Shown here: positions 39,418 through 47,862 of the stretch, one piece after another
Position numbering within the stretch: position 1 is the stretch's first letter
Layout of the letters: each line of letters opens with the position of its first letter
NCBI RefSeq assembly: GCF_026167665.1
Contig: NZ_CP098740.1
Span: 1,550,001-1,614,000, forward strand
Reading direction: 5' to 3'
DNA: 64,000 bases
DNA from: Streptomyces drozdowiczii
GTDB taxonomy: Bacteria > Actinomycetota > Actinomycetes > Streptomycetales > Streptomycetaceae
Notes under the pieces: generated by a model
The model's database searches: none
Seen by the model: only the letters and a program-made list of their open reading frames with translations
What the model was told of the DNA's origin: nothing
Translations under genes and position numbers: made by a program

Positions 39418-40151
39418 GCACGCCCACCACCGAGAGGGTCGTCGTCGTAACCGGCGGCACCCGTGGCATCGGTCTCGAGATCGGCCGTCTCCTGCTCCAG
39501 GAGGGCTACGGCGTGATCGCCGTGGCCAGGAACCCCACCGACGAGTATGAGGAACTGCGCTCACTACACGGTTCACGGGCCGAGTTCATGGCGGCCGACC
39601 TCGGCTCACCGGAGGGTGTCGACGCCGTCGCTCGCAGAATCCGCTCCTGCACGGGGCTCTACGGGATGGTCAACAACGCGGCCGTGGCCCTCAGCGGCCT
39701 TCACGTCGGCCTCCCGCGCGCGGGCATGGAATCGATGCTGGCCGTCAACCTCCTGGCCCCCATGGTTCTTTCTCAGGCTGCCGTGAAAGCCATGATGCGT
39801 GCACGGACGGGACGCATCGTGACCGTCAGTTCCATCTGTGCGCAGCGGCCGTACCGCGGGCTCGGGGTCTACAGCGCCACCAAGGCGGCGCTCGAAGGCT
39901 TCACCCGCGTGCTCGCGGCCGAGGCCGGTCCCTGGGGTATCACCGCCAACTGTGTGTCTCCGGGTTTCATCGACACGGCCATGAGCGAAGGCCTCGACGA
40001 GGTGGCGCGCGGCCGTATCCGGCGGCGCGCAATGCTCGCGCACGAGACCTCAGCCGGCGATGCCGCGGCGGCCGTGTCCTTCCTCCTGTCGTCCGCCGCT
40101 GGGGCGATCACCGCGGAGGTCCTCCGGGTCGACGCAGGGGCCGCCGCATGA
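39414..40151 (+). CDS. Short-chain dehydrogenase/reductase (FabG-like)
   Basis: 245-residue classical SDR. The NAD(P)-binding VTGGTRGIG lies at residues 12-20, NNAA at 87-90, and catalytic Ser140, Tyr153 and Lys157 (YSATK) are in place. It probably reduces a keto group or oxidises an alcohol on the ACP-bound or free intermediate. The TTG start overlaps the ligase stop and the gene's own stop overlaps the next start, so all are translationally coupled. Confidence 0.88.
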   Translation: MSTPTTERVVVVTGGTRGIGLEIGRLLLQEGYGVIAVARNPTDEYEELRSLHGSRAEFMAADLGSPEGVDAVARRIRSCTGLYGMVNNAAVALSGLHVGLPRAGMESMLAVNLLAPMVLSQAAVKAMMRARTGRIVTVSSICAQRPYRGLGVYSATKAALEGFTRVLAAEAGPWGITANCVSPGFIDTAMSEGLDEVARGRIRRRAMLAHETSAGDAAAAVSFLLSSAAGAITAEVLRVDAGAAA

Positions 40152-41026
40152 GTCACAGCCAGAAAGGCACATCAATGCGCACCCATTTCCTTGTACTCGC
40201 CTATGAACGGCCTAAGGGTCTGGCGACTCTGCTCGCCAGCATCCGCGCACAGCAGGGGTTCTCCGGCCCGGTCGAGATCACCGTGCTCGACAACGCCTCA
40301 CGCCCCCACGTAAGCGCCTTGCTGGAGGCCGAGTGCCTGACGTACGAGGCCCGTTACGTGCGCCACACCCAGAACGCGTACATGCGCGGCAAGAGGCTTC
40401 TGGAGGATCTCGTCCTCGACGACGGCCCGAACCCCGACGTCGTCGTACATCTCGATGATGATGTCGTCCTCGATCCGGGCTGGCTGACGAGCACGACCGC
40501 GGTACTCAAGGACGGTCGTCACGCGGCCTGCGGTTCGGTGGAGCACTGGCAGGGCGAACTCGTGTACAGCGGTCAGACAGAACTGCGGTTCACGGAACTG
40601 TCGCGGATGACGGGCACACCCCTGCGCTGCTGGGAATGGGAGTGGCAGCGCGTCGGCACCACGGCCGGGACCGTGCCCGTGGACTTCGCCGGACACCGGG
40701 CCCTGGCAGTACTGGGCGAGGCCGCCTCCACGGTGCGGCACGACGAGGTGTACCGGATCGGGGGCGAGGATCTGGACTACAGCCTCGAGCTGCGTCGCGA
40801 GCTCGGCGACGACGCGCTCGCCATCGTCACATCGGCACTGATCCAGCACCGGGCACACGGTGAAGAGGACGCTCCGGGATTTCGTACGCCCGACAACGTG
40901 ATCAGCTCATGGCGGCACTTCTACGCCAAGTGGGGTTTCCTGCGGACGAATGCCTGCACTGAGGCGGGGATGACGCTTGATCAGTTCGTCACCGCAGTGA
41001 CCGGCGACAGCGGAACCGGGGCATGA
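40148..41026 (+). CDS. Family 2-type glycosyltransferase
   Basis: 292-residue cytoplasmic GT-A glycosyltransferase. It shows VLAYERPKGLATLLASI, VLDNAS near residue 40 and the metal/nucleotide-sugar DxD motif HLDDDVVLDPGW near residue 100. The acceptor region contains GGEDLDYSLELRRE. The ATG at 40148 overlaps the SDR stop; an alternative ATG at 40175 has AAAGG 7 nt upstream and begins exactly at the domain. It would transfer a sugar, perhaps the pentose implied by the UDP-sugar genes. Confidence 0.8.
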   Translation: MSHSQKGTSMRTHFLVLAYERPKGLATLLASIRAQQGFSGPVEITVLDNASRPHVSALLEAECLTYEARYVRHTQNAYMRGKRLLEDLVLDDGPNPDVVVHLDDDVVLDPGWLTSTTAVLKDGRHAACGSVEHWQGELVYSGQTELRFTELSRMTGTPLRCWEWEWQRVGTTAGTVPVDFAGHRALAVLGEAASTVRHDEVYRIGGEDLDYSLELRRELGDDALAIVTSALIQHRAHGEEDAPGFRTPDNVISSWRHFYAKWGFLRTNACTEAGMTLDQFVTAVTGDSGTGA

Positions 41027-41754
41027 CCGCCCCCTCCTCGATGGCGGTACTGTTCGACCTCGACGACACGTTGATCAACTACTCGTCCGCTGCCGCCAAG
41101 GAGCGCGAGAGTGTGCACCGCCTGGTACGCCCACACCTGCCCGCCGATGCCATGGACGGCTTCTGGGAGCGGTACGAAGGGCACCTAGCGCGCCATCACG
41201 TCGAGGTCGACACCGGCCGTGCGACCGTGGCCGACTATCGAGAAAGCCGGCTCCGTCATGCCTTGGAGCCGTGGGGCAAGCCGTCTCCCGCGCTTGCTGC
41301 CGCCGTCGCCCTTTGCGCCGACATGACAGCGGCGCGGGTGGAACTGCATGCGGGCGTCAACGAAGTTCTGGGATCCCTGCGGGAGGCTGGCGTGCGCCTC
41401 GGCATCATCACGAACGGCCCCGGAAGCATACAGAACGCCAAGTGCGCCCGGCTGGGTCTGGCAGCGGCCGTGGACACCGTGGTGACCTCACAGGACGCGG
41501 GCCGCACCAAGCCGGACGCCGCCGTCTTCCACATGGCACTGGATCGCCTGGCCACCTCACCCGACAGATGCGTCGTGGTCGGGGACTCCTGGGAGAACGA
41601 TGTCCTGGGTGCCATCAGGGCGGGTGTCGGCGCCGCCGTGCATATCCGTCGGCCCGGCACGCCCGCCCGCACCGCTGACGGAGTGCTGGGGCAATTGCCC
41701 CGCGTGGACCGCGAACTACTCGAACTGCTGGAGGTACGACGTGGCGGAAACTGA
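41023..41754 (+). CDS. HAD-superfamily phosphatase
   Basis: 243-residue HAD hydrolase with motif I FDLDDTLIN (nucleophile Asp12), motif II IITNGP and motif III/IV VVGDSWENDVLGA, plus a helical cap between. It should dephosphorylate a small metabolite or nucleotide-like intermediate. The ATG overlaps the glycosyltransferase stop. Length and motifs match the L-2-haloacid dehalogenase-like branch. Confidence 0.87.
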   Translation: MTAPSSMAVLFDLDDTLINYSSAAAKERESVHRLVRPHLPADAMDGFWERYEGHLARHHVEVDTGRATVADYRESRLRHALEPWGKPSPALAAAVALCADMTAARVELHAGVNEVLGSLREAGVRLGIITNGPGSIQNAKCARLGLAAAVDTVVTSQDAGRTKPDAAVFHMALDRLATSPDRCVVVGDSWENDVLGAIRAGVGAAVHIRRPGTPARTADGVLGQLPRVDRELLELLEVRRGGN

Positions 41755-41805
41755 CCAGGGGGGCCCCGGATCTCAGGACCTGACGCCGGCCGGCCGGAAC
41801 AGCCC

Positions 41806-43002
41806 ATGCGCCTGTGCCTTGTGTCGCCCGCGTATCCCCCCATGATCGGCGGCATCGGTCGCAACACCTGGGACCTCGCCCGTGGTCTCGTGGACCGGGG
41901 TCACAAAGTCCTGGTGCTCGTCGCCTGCGGTCACAAGCCGGAGGGGGCCGAATCGGGCACCGTTCGAGACAACCTGACCGTGCGCTGGCTGGAGGATGGC
42001 CAAAACGGTACGGGCCTCCTGGAGGCGCTGCCGGGAGTGTCCGATCTCAGACGCAGCCTTCGGGTCCGCCGGGAGCTGCGTAGGCTCCAGTCCAGACACG
42101 GCCCGTTCGACGTGATCGAATTCGCTAGCTGGCGAGCTCTCGGCGCAATGCACTCGATGGCGAAGGTGGCGCCCCAGCTTCTGCGGGCCACTACAGGGAT
42201 CGCACAGGTCCCCCGGGAAGAGGGTGGCATGGCCGACCGCGCTCGCGATCAGATCGGTCGCTGGGTACTGGGCGCCGCGGAATGGGTGTGCCTGGTGAGG
42301 AGCGACGTCGTGGTGGCTCCCACGACAGCTCACCTGGAGCATGTGCCACGGCAGGCTCGCCGGGCCACGCACATCATGCCGTTCGGTGTCGCCGTGCCCA
42401 CCGGCACCCCCCGCCGTGCGGGCGACACCGTGCTCTTCGTCGGCCGTCTCAGCGGGCGCAAGGGCTTCGACCTCTTCGCGAAGTCGGCGGATCTCCTTCT
42501 CGCCGCGCGGCCCACCGCCCGGATCGTCCTGGTCGGTCACGACCTCGTGGACGCAAACGGCAGCGCGTGGGAGCGGTACGGAGAGCCGATCAAGCGCCGG
42601 TACGGCGACCGTGTCGACTGGCGTCCCGAAGTCACCGACGCCGAGCTGAACGAGCTCTACTGGACCAGCGACGTGTGTGCGATGACTTCGCGGTACGAGT
42701 CCTTCGGACTTGTCTTCGCGGAAGCGAACCTCCGGGGCGTACCGGTGGTCGCCTGGGACACCGACTTCGCCCGCGAAGTCGGTGGAGACGCGGCCGTACT
42801 CGTCCCCCGCTGGGATATTCAGGCGTATGCCGAGAAGCTCGGCGACACCCTGGAGGCGACGACGGACGGGCGCATCGACGGCGAAGCCATCCGCAGCCTC
42901 ACCCGCGATCTCTACGGCCTTGACCGCTGGGTCGAGAGCACAGAAGCGCTTTACGCGTCCACCGCCGCCGCATCCCGCGGTGAGCACCTCACCAAACCGT
43001 AA
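41806..43002 (+). CDS. Family 4-type glycosyltransferase
   Basis: 398-residue GT-B retaining glycosyltransferase. The glycine-rich N-terminal PPMIGGIGRNTWDLARGL fits the acceptor domain. VLFVGRLSGRKGFDLFAKSA and the C-terminal ExxxxxxxE motif in SRYESFGLVFAEANLRG fit the nucleotide-sugar domain. It is the second sugar-transfer step of the cluster. A 51-bp gap separates it from the HAD gene; the sulfotransferase follows 15 bp later. Confidence 0.88.
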   Translation: MRLCLVSPAYPPMIGGIGRNTWDLARGLVDRGHKVLVLVACGHKPEGAESGTVRDNLTVRWLEDGQNGTGLLEALPGVSDLRRSLRVRRELRRLQSRHGPFDVIEFASWRALGAMHSMAKVAPQLLRATTGIAQVPREEGGMADRARDQIGRWVLGAAEWVCLVRSDVVVAPTTAHLEHVPRQARRATHIMPFGVAVPTGTPRRAGDTVLFVGRLSGRKGFDLFAKSADLLLAARPTARIVLVGHDLVDANGSAWERYGEPIKRRYGDRVDWRPEVTDAELNELYWTSDVCAMTSRYESFGLVFAEANLRGVPVVAWDTDFAREVGGDAAVLVPRWDIQAYAEKLGDTLEATTDGRIDGEAIRSLTRDLYGLDRWVESTEALYASTAAASRGEHLTKP

Positions 43003-43017
43003 GCGAAGGGCACATGA

Positions 43018-43794
43018 ATGCCGCAGGAGTTTCTCTTCGTCACTGGCGCGCCGCGCAGTGGCACGACATACATCAGTGACTGGCTGACCCAACTGGACGA
43101 TGCCTACTGCGTCCACGAGGTTCTCACCGATCTCAAGGGAAAGCCCTCGGAGGACGCCTTCGCCGCACTCAACGCGTACGCGTCCTCGGGGGCGGACCGG
43201 CTCGACAAGGTGCGTCAGCGGGAATTTCTCTCCTGGCCGAGCGAGGGACTCGAGGCCCGCGATCTCGAACTCCTCGCCTGGAAGGAACCCGTGGCATGGG
43301 CAGGGGGCGGTCTGGACGCGGTTCCCGACCCGCTGGGCACTCTTCTTCGTACCCGTTGCAACCAGGCCGTCGTGACCGTACGCCACCCCTTCGACGTGGT
43401 TGCTTCGGGGCGTCGCCGTGAGGCTGCGACAAGCAATTGGCGCCCGCTGTCGGTGGAGGCGCACTGCGCCTATTGGCTCAGCACCTTGCAGCTGATCCGC
43501 GATCTCGAGCTACAGGGCTGCGACGTGCTCGTACTTCGCTGGGAGGGCCTTCTGGCTGATCCGAGCGCCCATGCCGTGCGTCTGGGCAAGTTCGTGAAGC
43601 GCGAACTCCCCGCGTTCGAAGGGTATGAGCGCGAACCGGAGGAACTGGTCTCCATGCGGGCATGTGTCCACCCTGAGGGCGGTCTCGTCGGCCACGCCTC
43701 CCGCATGTACCTGACGAAGTCCGACACCCAGGAGATCCATCGCCTCCTCCAGGCGGAGGCAACGGAACTCGGGTATGACCTAGCGGATCTGTGA
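43018..43794 (+). CDS. PAPS-dependent sulfotransferase
   Basis: 258-residue sulfotransferase. The 5'-phosphosulfate loop is TGAPRSGTTYIS (residues 9-20), and the 3'-phosphate motif is VVTVRHPFDVVASGRR near residue 120. It should transfer sulfate from PAPS to a hydroxyl or amine of the product or of its sugar. It is the last gene before a hairpin and the right copy of repeat A, so it closes the operon. Confidence 0.87.
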   Translation: MPQEFLFVTGAPRSGTTYISDWLTQLDDAYCVHEVLTDLKGKPSEDAFAALNAYASSGADRLDKVRQREFLSWPSEGLEARDLELLAWKEPVAWAGGGLDAVPDPLGTLLRTRCNQAVVTVRHPFDVVASGRRREAATSNWRPLSVEAHCAYWLSTLQLIRDLELQGCDVLVLRWEGLLADPSAHAVRLGKFVKRELPAFEGYEREPEELVSMRACVHPEGGLVGHASRMYLTKSDTQEIHRLLQAEATELGYDLADL

Positions 43795-43806
43795 CCGAAC
43801 GGCCGC

Positions 43807-43844
43807 CGAGGTGGTGGGCGGGACGATGCCCGTCCACCACCTCG
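43807..43844. terminator. Hairpin terminator at the end of the cluster
   Basis: cgaggtggtgg pairs with ccaccacctcg across a GC-rich inner loop, starting about 10 bp after the sulfotransferase stop. Confidence 0.7.
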
Positions 43845-43942
43845 CACGCCACCGTACGGCTCACGGCCAGGTCGTACGGGACAGGCACTGTTCGCTGCCG
43901 GGCCCGTCCAAGCGGGCAGTGAAGCCGAGCCGCGTCCGCTCG

Positions 43943-44127
43943 GGTCAGAGCGCTTCTGCTCCCGCTCCGAGCACCTTTTCTGCGGCCCGAAGCGTCGAAC
44001 GAGCGTCATGGTCATCAGGGGACACCGTCTCTCGGGACCTCAACGTCTTCCACAAGCAGACCGCTACTCCCCTGGGTCACTATGTCATCTGTCGTGCCTG
44101 CCGTTCCTCACTCTCCCTGCCGTGATC
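43943..44127 (+). repeat. Direct repeat A, right copy
   Basis: Matches 25531-25716 in the same orientation at roughly 85% identity over about 185 bp, beginning with ggtcag...cgcttctg and ending near ctctccctgccgtg. It lies 150 bp beyond the last cluster gene. A short degenerate echo (gcgtcaaacgagcgtca) is also found at 51250-51266. Confidence 0.8.
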
Positions 44128-45508
44128 CCCAGCTTCGCGGCCGGCACATCGAGCGCAGGGCGCCGCCCCGGGAGAAGCTGGCACCCCTACCACCAGCTCA
44201 GGAGAACCGACGTTCATCGGCGAGCCGCCGGCAATAAGCTCCCTGGCTCGATGCAAGGCCTCGCGGAGGGGTGCACACAATGCCCCGACGACGAGGCCCA
44301 CAGTCACCGCCATCCTTCCCGAACCCGCGAGTAGGCGGGCCCTAAGCGGCTCAGCCGTTGCCGCCGCCACCTCTGGCGCTTCCGGCAGGAGTACGCCCTC
44401 AATGATCACCAGGCTGTCGTGCTGGTGACGGGGGGGGCGGCTCTGGCGTAGAGCGCCCGCAGCAAGCAGGGCCATGTTCCGGACTGCTCTGTCGCAGTCG
44501 GCTCCCCGAGAGAAGAGGTAGCGCTAGCTTGCACTGGGAAGTGCCGCAGTCAGGCGTTCTGTGGTGACCCTCGTCCTTTCACGGGCCTCCGGCGGCATCG
44601 TGCGGGTTGTGTGGAGTGCCTGGGCACTCAGAGAGTTGCAGAGCCGGCTGAGGCCCCTGCCGTATACCTCGAGTGTCTAGACCTGCGTACGACGGCTGGC
44701 CGAAAGGAGGACCGACTCCAAGAAGCGGACTGAAACCACCGTAGCGACCCCAGCCGCGTCCGAAACAACGGGCAGCCCTGTAGTCAGCTGGCCTACGCTG
44801 CCCACCAGAACGGAACCACCGTCACCACGACGGGAACCATCTGCTCAATGAGTTCGAGGTAGCGGGTGTACTGACATCGGTGATCTGAGCGAGGAAGACA
44901 TCGATCGTCTGGCCAATGGCTTGGAGCCACCGGCGCGCGAAGAGTGCGACTTCTGCCGACAGTTCGGCGTGGCGACATCCCTGCGACAGGTCGATATCGC
45001 AGCCCACGTAGTGCTTCCCTCATGGAAGACCAAGGGCTCTTCGCCGAGCAAAGACGGCGCTTAGTCGAGACCTTCCCCCAGCGCCCTCGAGCAGCAACCT
45101 GCCCGAGGGCGCCGGAACGCAGGCTTCAGCCGGGCTCAAGCCATCCCGGCTGAAGTCGTCAAAGATGGCCTCAGCGGCACGCAGGACGTGGCCTACGCGC
45201 ACCAGGAGCATCCGCGGGCGGTAGCCGCAGGCGTCTGCCTCAAGGGGTTTGACTTCCGCCTGGAGCTCGGGAGCCGCATGACGGGCAAAGGCGGGGGTGC
45301 CGGCGCATCCAGTTACACACGACCGTCGACGAACCGTGAAGTCATCGACGCCTGGGCCGAGAGCAGCGTCACGCGATGGGTCGCTTCGCTTTGTCAGCGA
45401 GTGGCCAACTCTTCTTGCGCCCCTGCGCACTTGCGCGCTCCGGCATCCCAGTCCGTACCTTCGCGGGGTTCCGTGAAACGTCCGTCCGTGCGAGCAGTAG
45501 GGGACTCC
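44128..45508. other. 1.4-kb stretch without a supportable gene
   Basis: Open frames here are short, lack ribosome-binding sites and have irregular codon use. The longest, on the minus strand at 44080-44475, overlaps repeat A and has no domain I recognise. The stretch looks like eroded DNA between the cassette and the next operon. Confidence 0.5.
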
Positions 45509-45976
45509 TTGAAGCCTGCCAAGAAGGTACTTCTCGACCTCGATGCATCATCGAACGTCTCCGTCCGATCCAACGAGGAGCTGCTCGGCAAGGTGCAGTC
45601 CGCGATCGCCGCGGACGACAAGGCACGCAAAAAGAAGGAAGCTGAGCCTCTCCGCCGAAAGCCGGTCCTGTCCGGGATCCCGGGCAACGAGCTCGACCGC
45701 CGGGTGCGAGTCTCCATGTGGGACGTGCTGCACACGCTCGGCCGGGCGACGACGCTTTCCTGGAAGGGGGCCGGGCGCGGCCTTGCGGAGCACTGGGGAG
45801 CCCTGAAGTACAGCCAGGCGTTGACGGGCGGCCCTGACTCGTTCCTCGGGCTTTCGACCGAGGGGCGGAAGATCGCCGAGCGGTACAAGACCCTCCAGTC
45901 GCACGAGCTCGGCATGGCCTTCGGACTCACGCTCGCCAAGCAGGTGCTTGGGCGGCGGTTCCCGAGCACTCCGTGA
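45509..45976 (+). CDS. Hypothetical protein, first gene of a coupled pair
   Basis: 155-residue basic protein. The open frame extends further upstream, but sequence resembling a real protein begins near TTG 45509 (KPAKKVLLDLDASSNVSVRS), where GGGGA precedes it. It has a charged helix around DDKARKKKEAEPLRRKPV and a compact C-terminal domain around VRVSMWDVLHTLGRATTLSW. I recognise no family. The stop overlaps the next start (GTGA), so the two products probably work together. It is one of few apparently intact genes in a zone of remnants. Confidence 0.6.
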   Translation: MKPAKKVLLDLDASSNVSVRSNEELLGKVQSAIAADDKARKKKEAEPLRRKPVLSGIPGNELDRRVRVSMWDVLHTLGRATTLSWKGAGRGLAEHWGALKYSQALTGGPDSFLGLSTEGRKIAERYKTLQSHELGMAFGLTLAKQVLGRRFPSTP

Positions 45977-46878
45977 GCATCATCCCGGCCGACACGGTCC
46001 TGCGCGCCGGGTGGGCCCTGACGAGCAGGGAGAAGGGAAACAAGGTCGGGTACGGGTACCGGCCGCAGTATTTCGCGGAGGTCTGGCGTCCTGGGGAGCC
46101 GTCCCTCGTGATCCCCATCGCGACCAAGGGCAACCACAGCAACGCGGTGATATCGGCCGGCCAGCTGGCGTCCGCATCGGTGCACGCCGAAGCCGTGCAC
46201 ATCGGTGCGTGGAACGAGACCCCGAGCCTGCTGTTCAGTACGGAGCTGCCTGCGGACGGCTCCGTGACCGTCCACGCGCTGCAGGCTCACGGCCGTGACG
46301 GCTGGCTCGCCGACTCCTCCGGCGAGAGCGCCGACCTTGACACCGCGCCATCGGAGGAGAACCCCTTTCCGGGAATCCAGCCGCCTCATGTGGGAGGGGC
46401 TGTCCGCGAGCCAGTTCCCGGCTGCCATGTGACCCCCGAGTACTTCAGGTGGTTTCAGCAGGTCCTCGGACATACGTCGGCGGCCGGGCTCATGGCCTTC
46501 ACGGGCTCCGGTCAGGCCACTGCCCGCTATCTCACCAAGCGGCAGGGCAACGAACGGTTCGACGACTTCGAACACGCTGCCGCTGGCAGCGTCCAGGACA
46601 TCAGCCACCGCCTCCTCGGGCACACGTACGCCGGCACCGACCATGTCTTCCGGCTGAACGGGCCGCGCGTCGAAGCGTTCTCCGGCGTGGAAAAGGAACT
46701 CTTCGACCTCCTCGCCGAAGGGGAGGGCGAAGAGTACCGCCTCCGCGTACATGCGTCCCGGCACACTCGCCCCCAACTCGCCTGGGACAAGAAGTGGGGC
46801 GGCCCCGTGTCCATCCACGCCGACGGTTCCGTCCTCGCCATCCGCCTGCTGCCCGGTCAGCATGTGAAGCCCAGCTAG
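45973..46878 (+). CDS. Hypothetical protein, second gene of the pair (possibly nuclease-like)
   Basis: 301-residue protein starting at GTG 45973. The N-terminal part YFAEVWRPGEPSLVIPIATKG has the acidic-residue, strand, xxK pattern sometimes seen in PD-(D/E)XK nuclease folds, but the motif is imperfect. The C-terminal half (FRLNGPRVEAFSGVEKELFD) is also unfamiliar. A defence or restriction role alongside its partner is conceivable and unproven. A hairpin follows downstream. Confidence 0.62.
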   Translation: MSIIPADTVLRAGWALTSREKGNKVGYGYRPQYFAEVWRPGEPSLVIPIATKGNHSNAVISAGQLASASVHAEAVHIGAWNETPSLLFSTELPADGSVTVHALQAHGRDGWLADSSGESADLDTAPSEENPFPGIQPPHVGGAVREPVPGCHVTPEYFRWFQQVLGHTSAAGLMAFTGSGQATARYLTKRQGNERFDDFEHAAAGSVQDISHRLLGHTYAGTDHVFRLNGPRVEAFSGVEKELFDLLAEGEGEEYRLRVHASRHTRPQLAWDKKWGGPVSIHADGSVLAIRLLPGQHVKPS

Positions 46879-46960
46879 CGGACTGTCCCGAAACGCCGGA
46901 GATTGAGTGCGAGACCTGCGGATGCCGGCAAGACACGGGTCACGCGCCCTAGCTCACCGA

Positions 46961-46993
46961 TCCCGCCAAGCGCCTTCTAAGCACTTGGCGGGA
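46961..46993. terminator. Hairpin after the hypothetical pair
   Basis: tcccgccaag pairs with cttggcggga across a 13-nt loop, about 80 bp after the stop of the second hypothetical gene. Confidence 0.55.
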
Positions 46994-47089
46994 AGAGCGC
47001 GGGCGGCAATCGACACGGGATCGCGCTTGGAACCGCTTCCACCCCGGCGCAAGGCTGGAGGGACATGTGCGCCAGAGGCGGGCAGGCTC

Positions 47090-47220
47090 ACCTTGACCGC
47101 GCCCCGTAGACCGGAGGCGACCAGACCAGCGATCACCGTGCCCATGCCCCCTGAGCCGAGGCGTCCGATGATCCGGTAGGGGCCGACGCGCTTGGGGGCA
47201 CCGGTGTGGGCAGTCAGCAT
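47090..47220 (-). pseudogene. Serine/threonine protein kinase N-terminal remnant
   Basis: From 47220 the minus strand encodes MLTAHTGAPKRVGPYRIIGR followed by LGSGGMGTVIAG, the ATP-binding glycine loop of a Hanks-type kinase, then GAVKV with the would-be catalytic lysine. After about 45 residues similarity to a kinase is lost, and no catalytic loop exists. It is a truncated fragment. Confidence 0.6.
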
Positions 47221-47409
47221 CCGCCCTCCAGAACGAGTACTGCTCACCGGACCTCCGACCTCCTTCAGACGTGCAGCAGGCCGAAGGCAGAACGCATACC
47301 GGTACTTGAGAACTCGATACCAGCCGCGCGTCGAGGCGATAGGCACTGCCTTCTCAGGCAATGGCCGGCACCGCCTCCTCATCGAGCGCACGAGAGCGAA
47401 ACGGACCCG

Positions 47410-47744
47410 ACGAGCCTCGCTCACGGTGCTCTGTCACACTCGCCGCAGTCATGCAGCGGCACATAAACCCCGCCCGCCTTGAGCACGGCGAGCAGGGCGA
47501 CGACGGGCTCGGACGTGTGGCCCGAGCGGCCCGTGAGTATGCCGACCCGCGACTCTGCGCCCACCCAGCGGTGACAAGGAGGTGGGCCAGGAAGTTGGCG
47601 CGCTCATCCAACTCCCGGTACATGAGGGCCTTGTCGGCGTCGACGACCGCTAGCGCGTCGGGTTCCTGCCTGGCGCGCGGCGATGAGTTGCGGGATGGCC
47701 CGGTTCTCTGGATCGGCGGGTGCGTTGTCAAAACTGTGGGGCAT
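47410..47744 (-). pseudogene. NRPS adenylation-domain N-terminal fragment
   Basis: In successive frames the minus strand encodes NRAIPQLIAARQ, then PDALAVVDADKALMYRELDE, then VGILTGRSGH and VVALLAVLKAGGVYVPL. These are the opening motifs (A1-A2) of an adenylation domain. At least two frame changes occur and nothing past the A2 motif remains, so it is a relic of another NRPS gene. Confidence 0.65.
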
Positions 47745-47862
47745 GCTCGACCCCTCTCTGGAGGCACGCGTTGCGCGCGGTTCTATGGACGGTCGGGCTC
47801 GGCCTGCGAGGGCGTCCCGGCTCCACGTCCTGAAGCAGGTGAGGCGTGGCCGAAGCCACACC

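Noticed and set aside
44080..44475. 131-codon minus-strand frame next to repeat A
   Set aside because: It overlaps the repeat and has no ribosome-binding site or recognisable domain.
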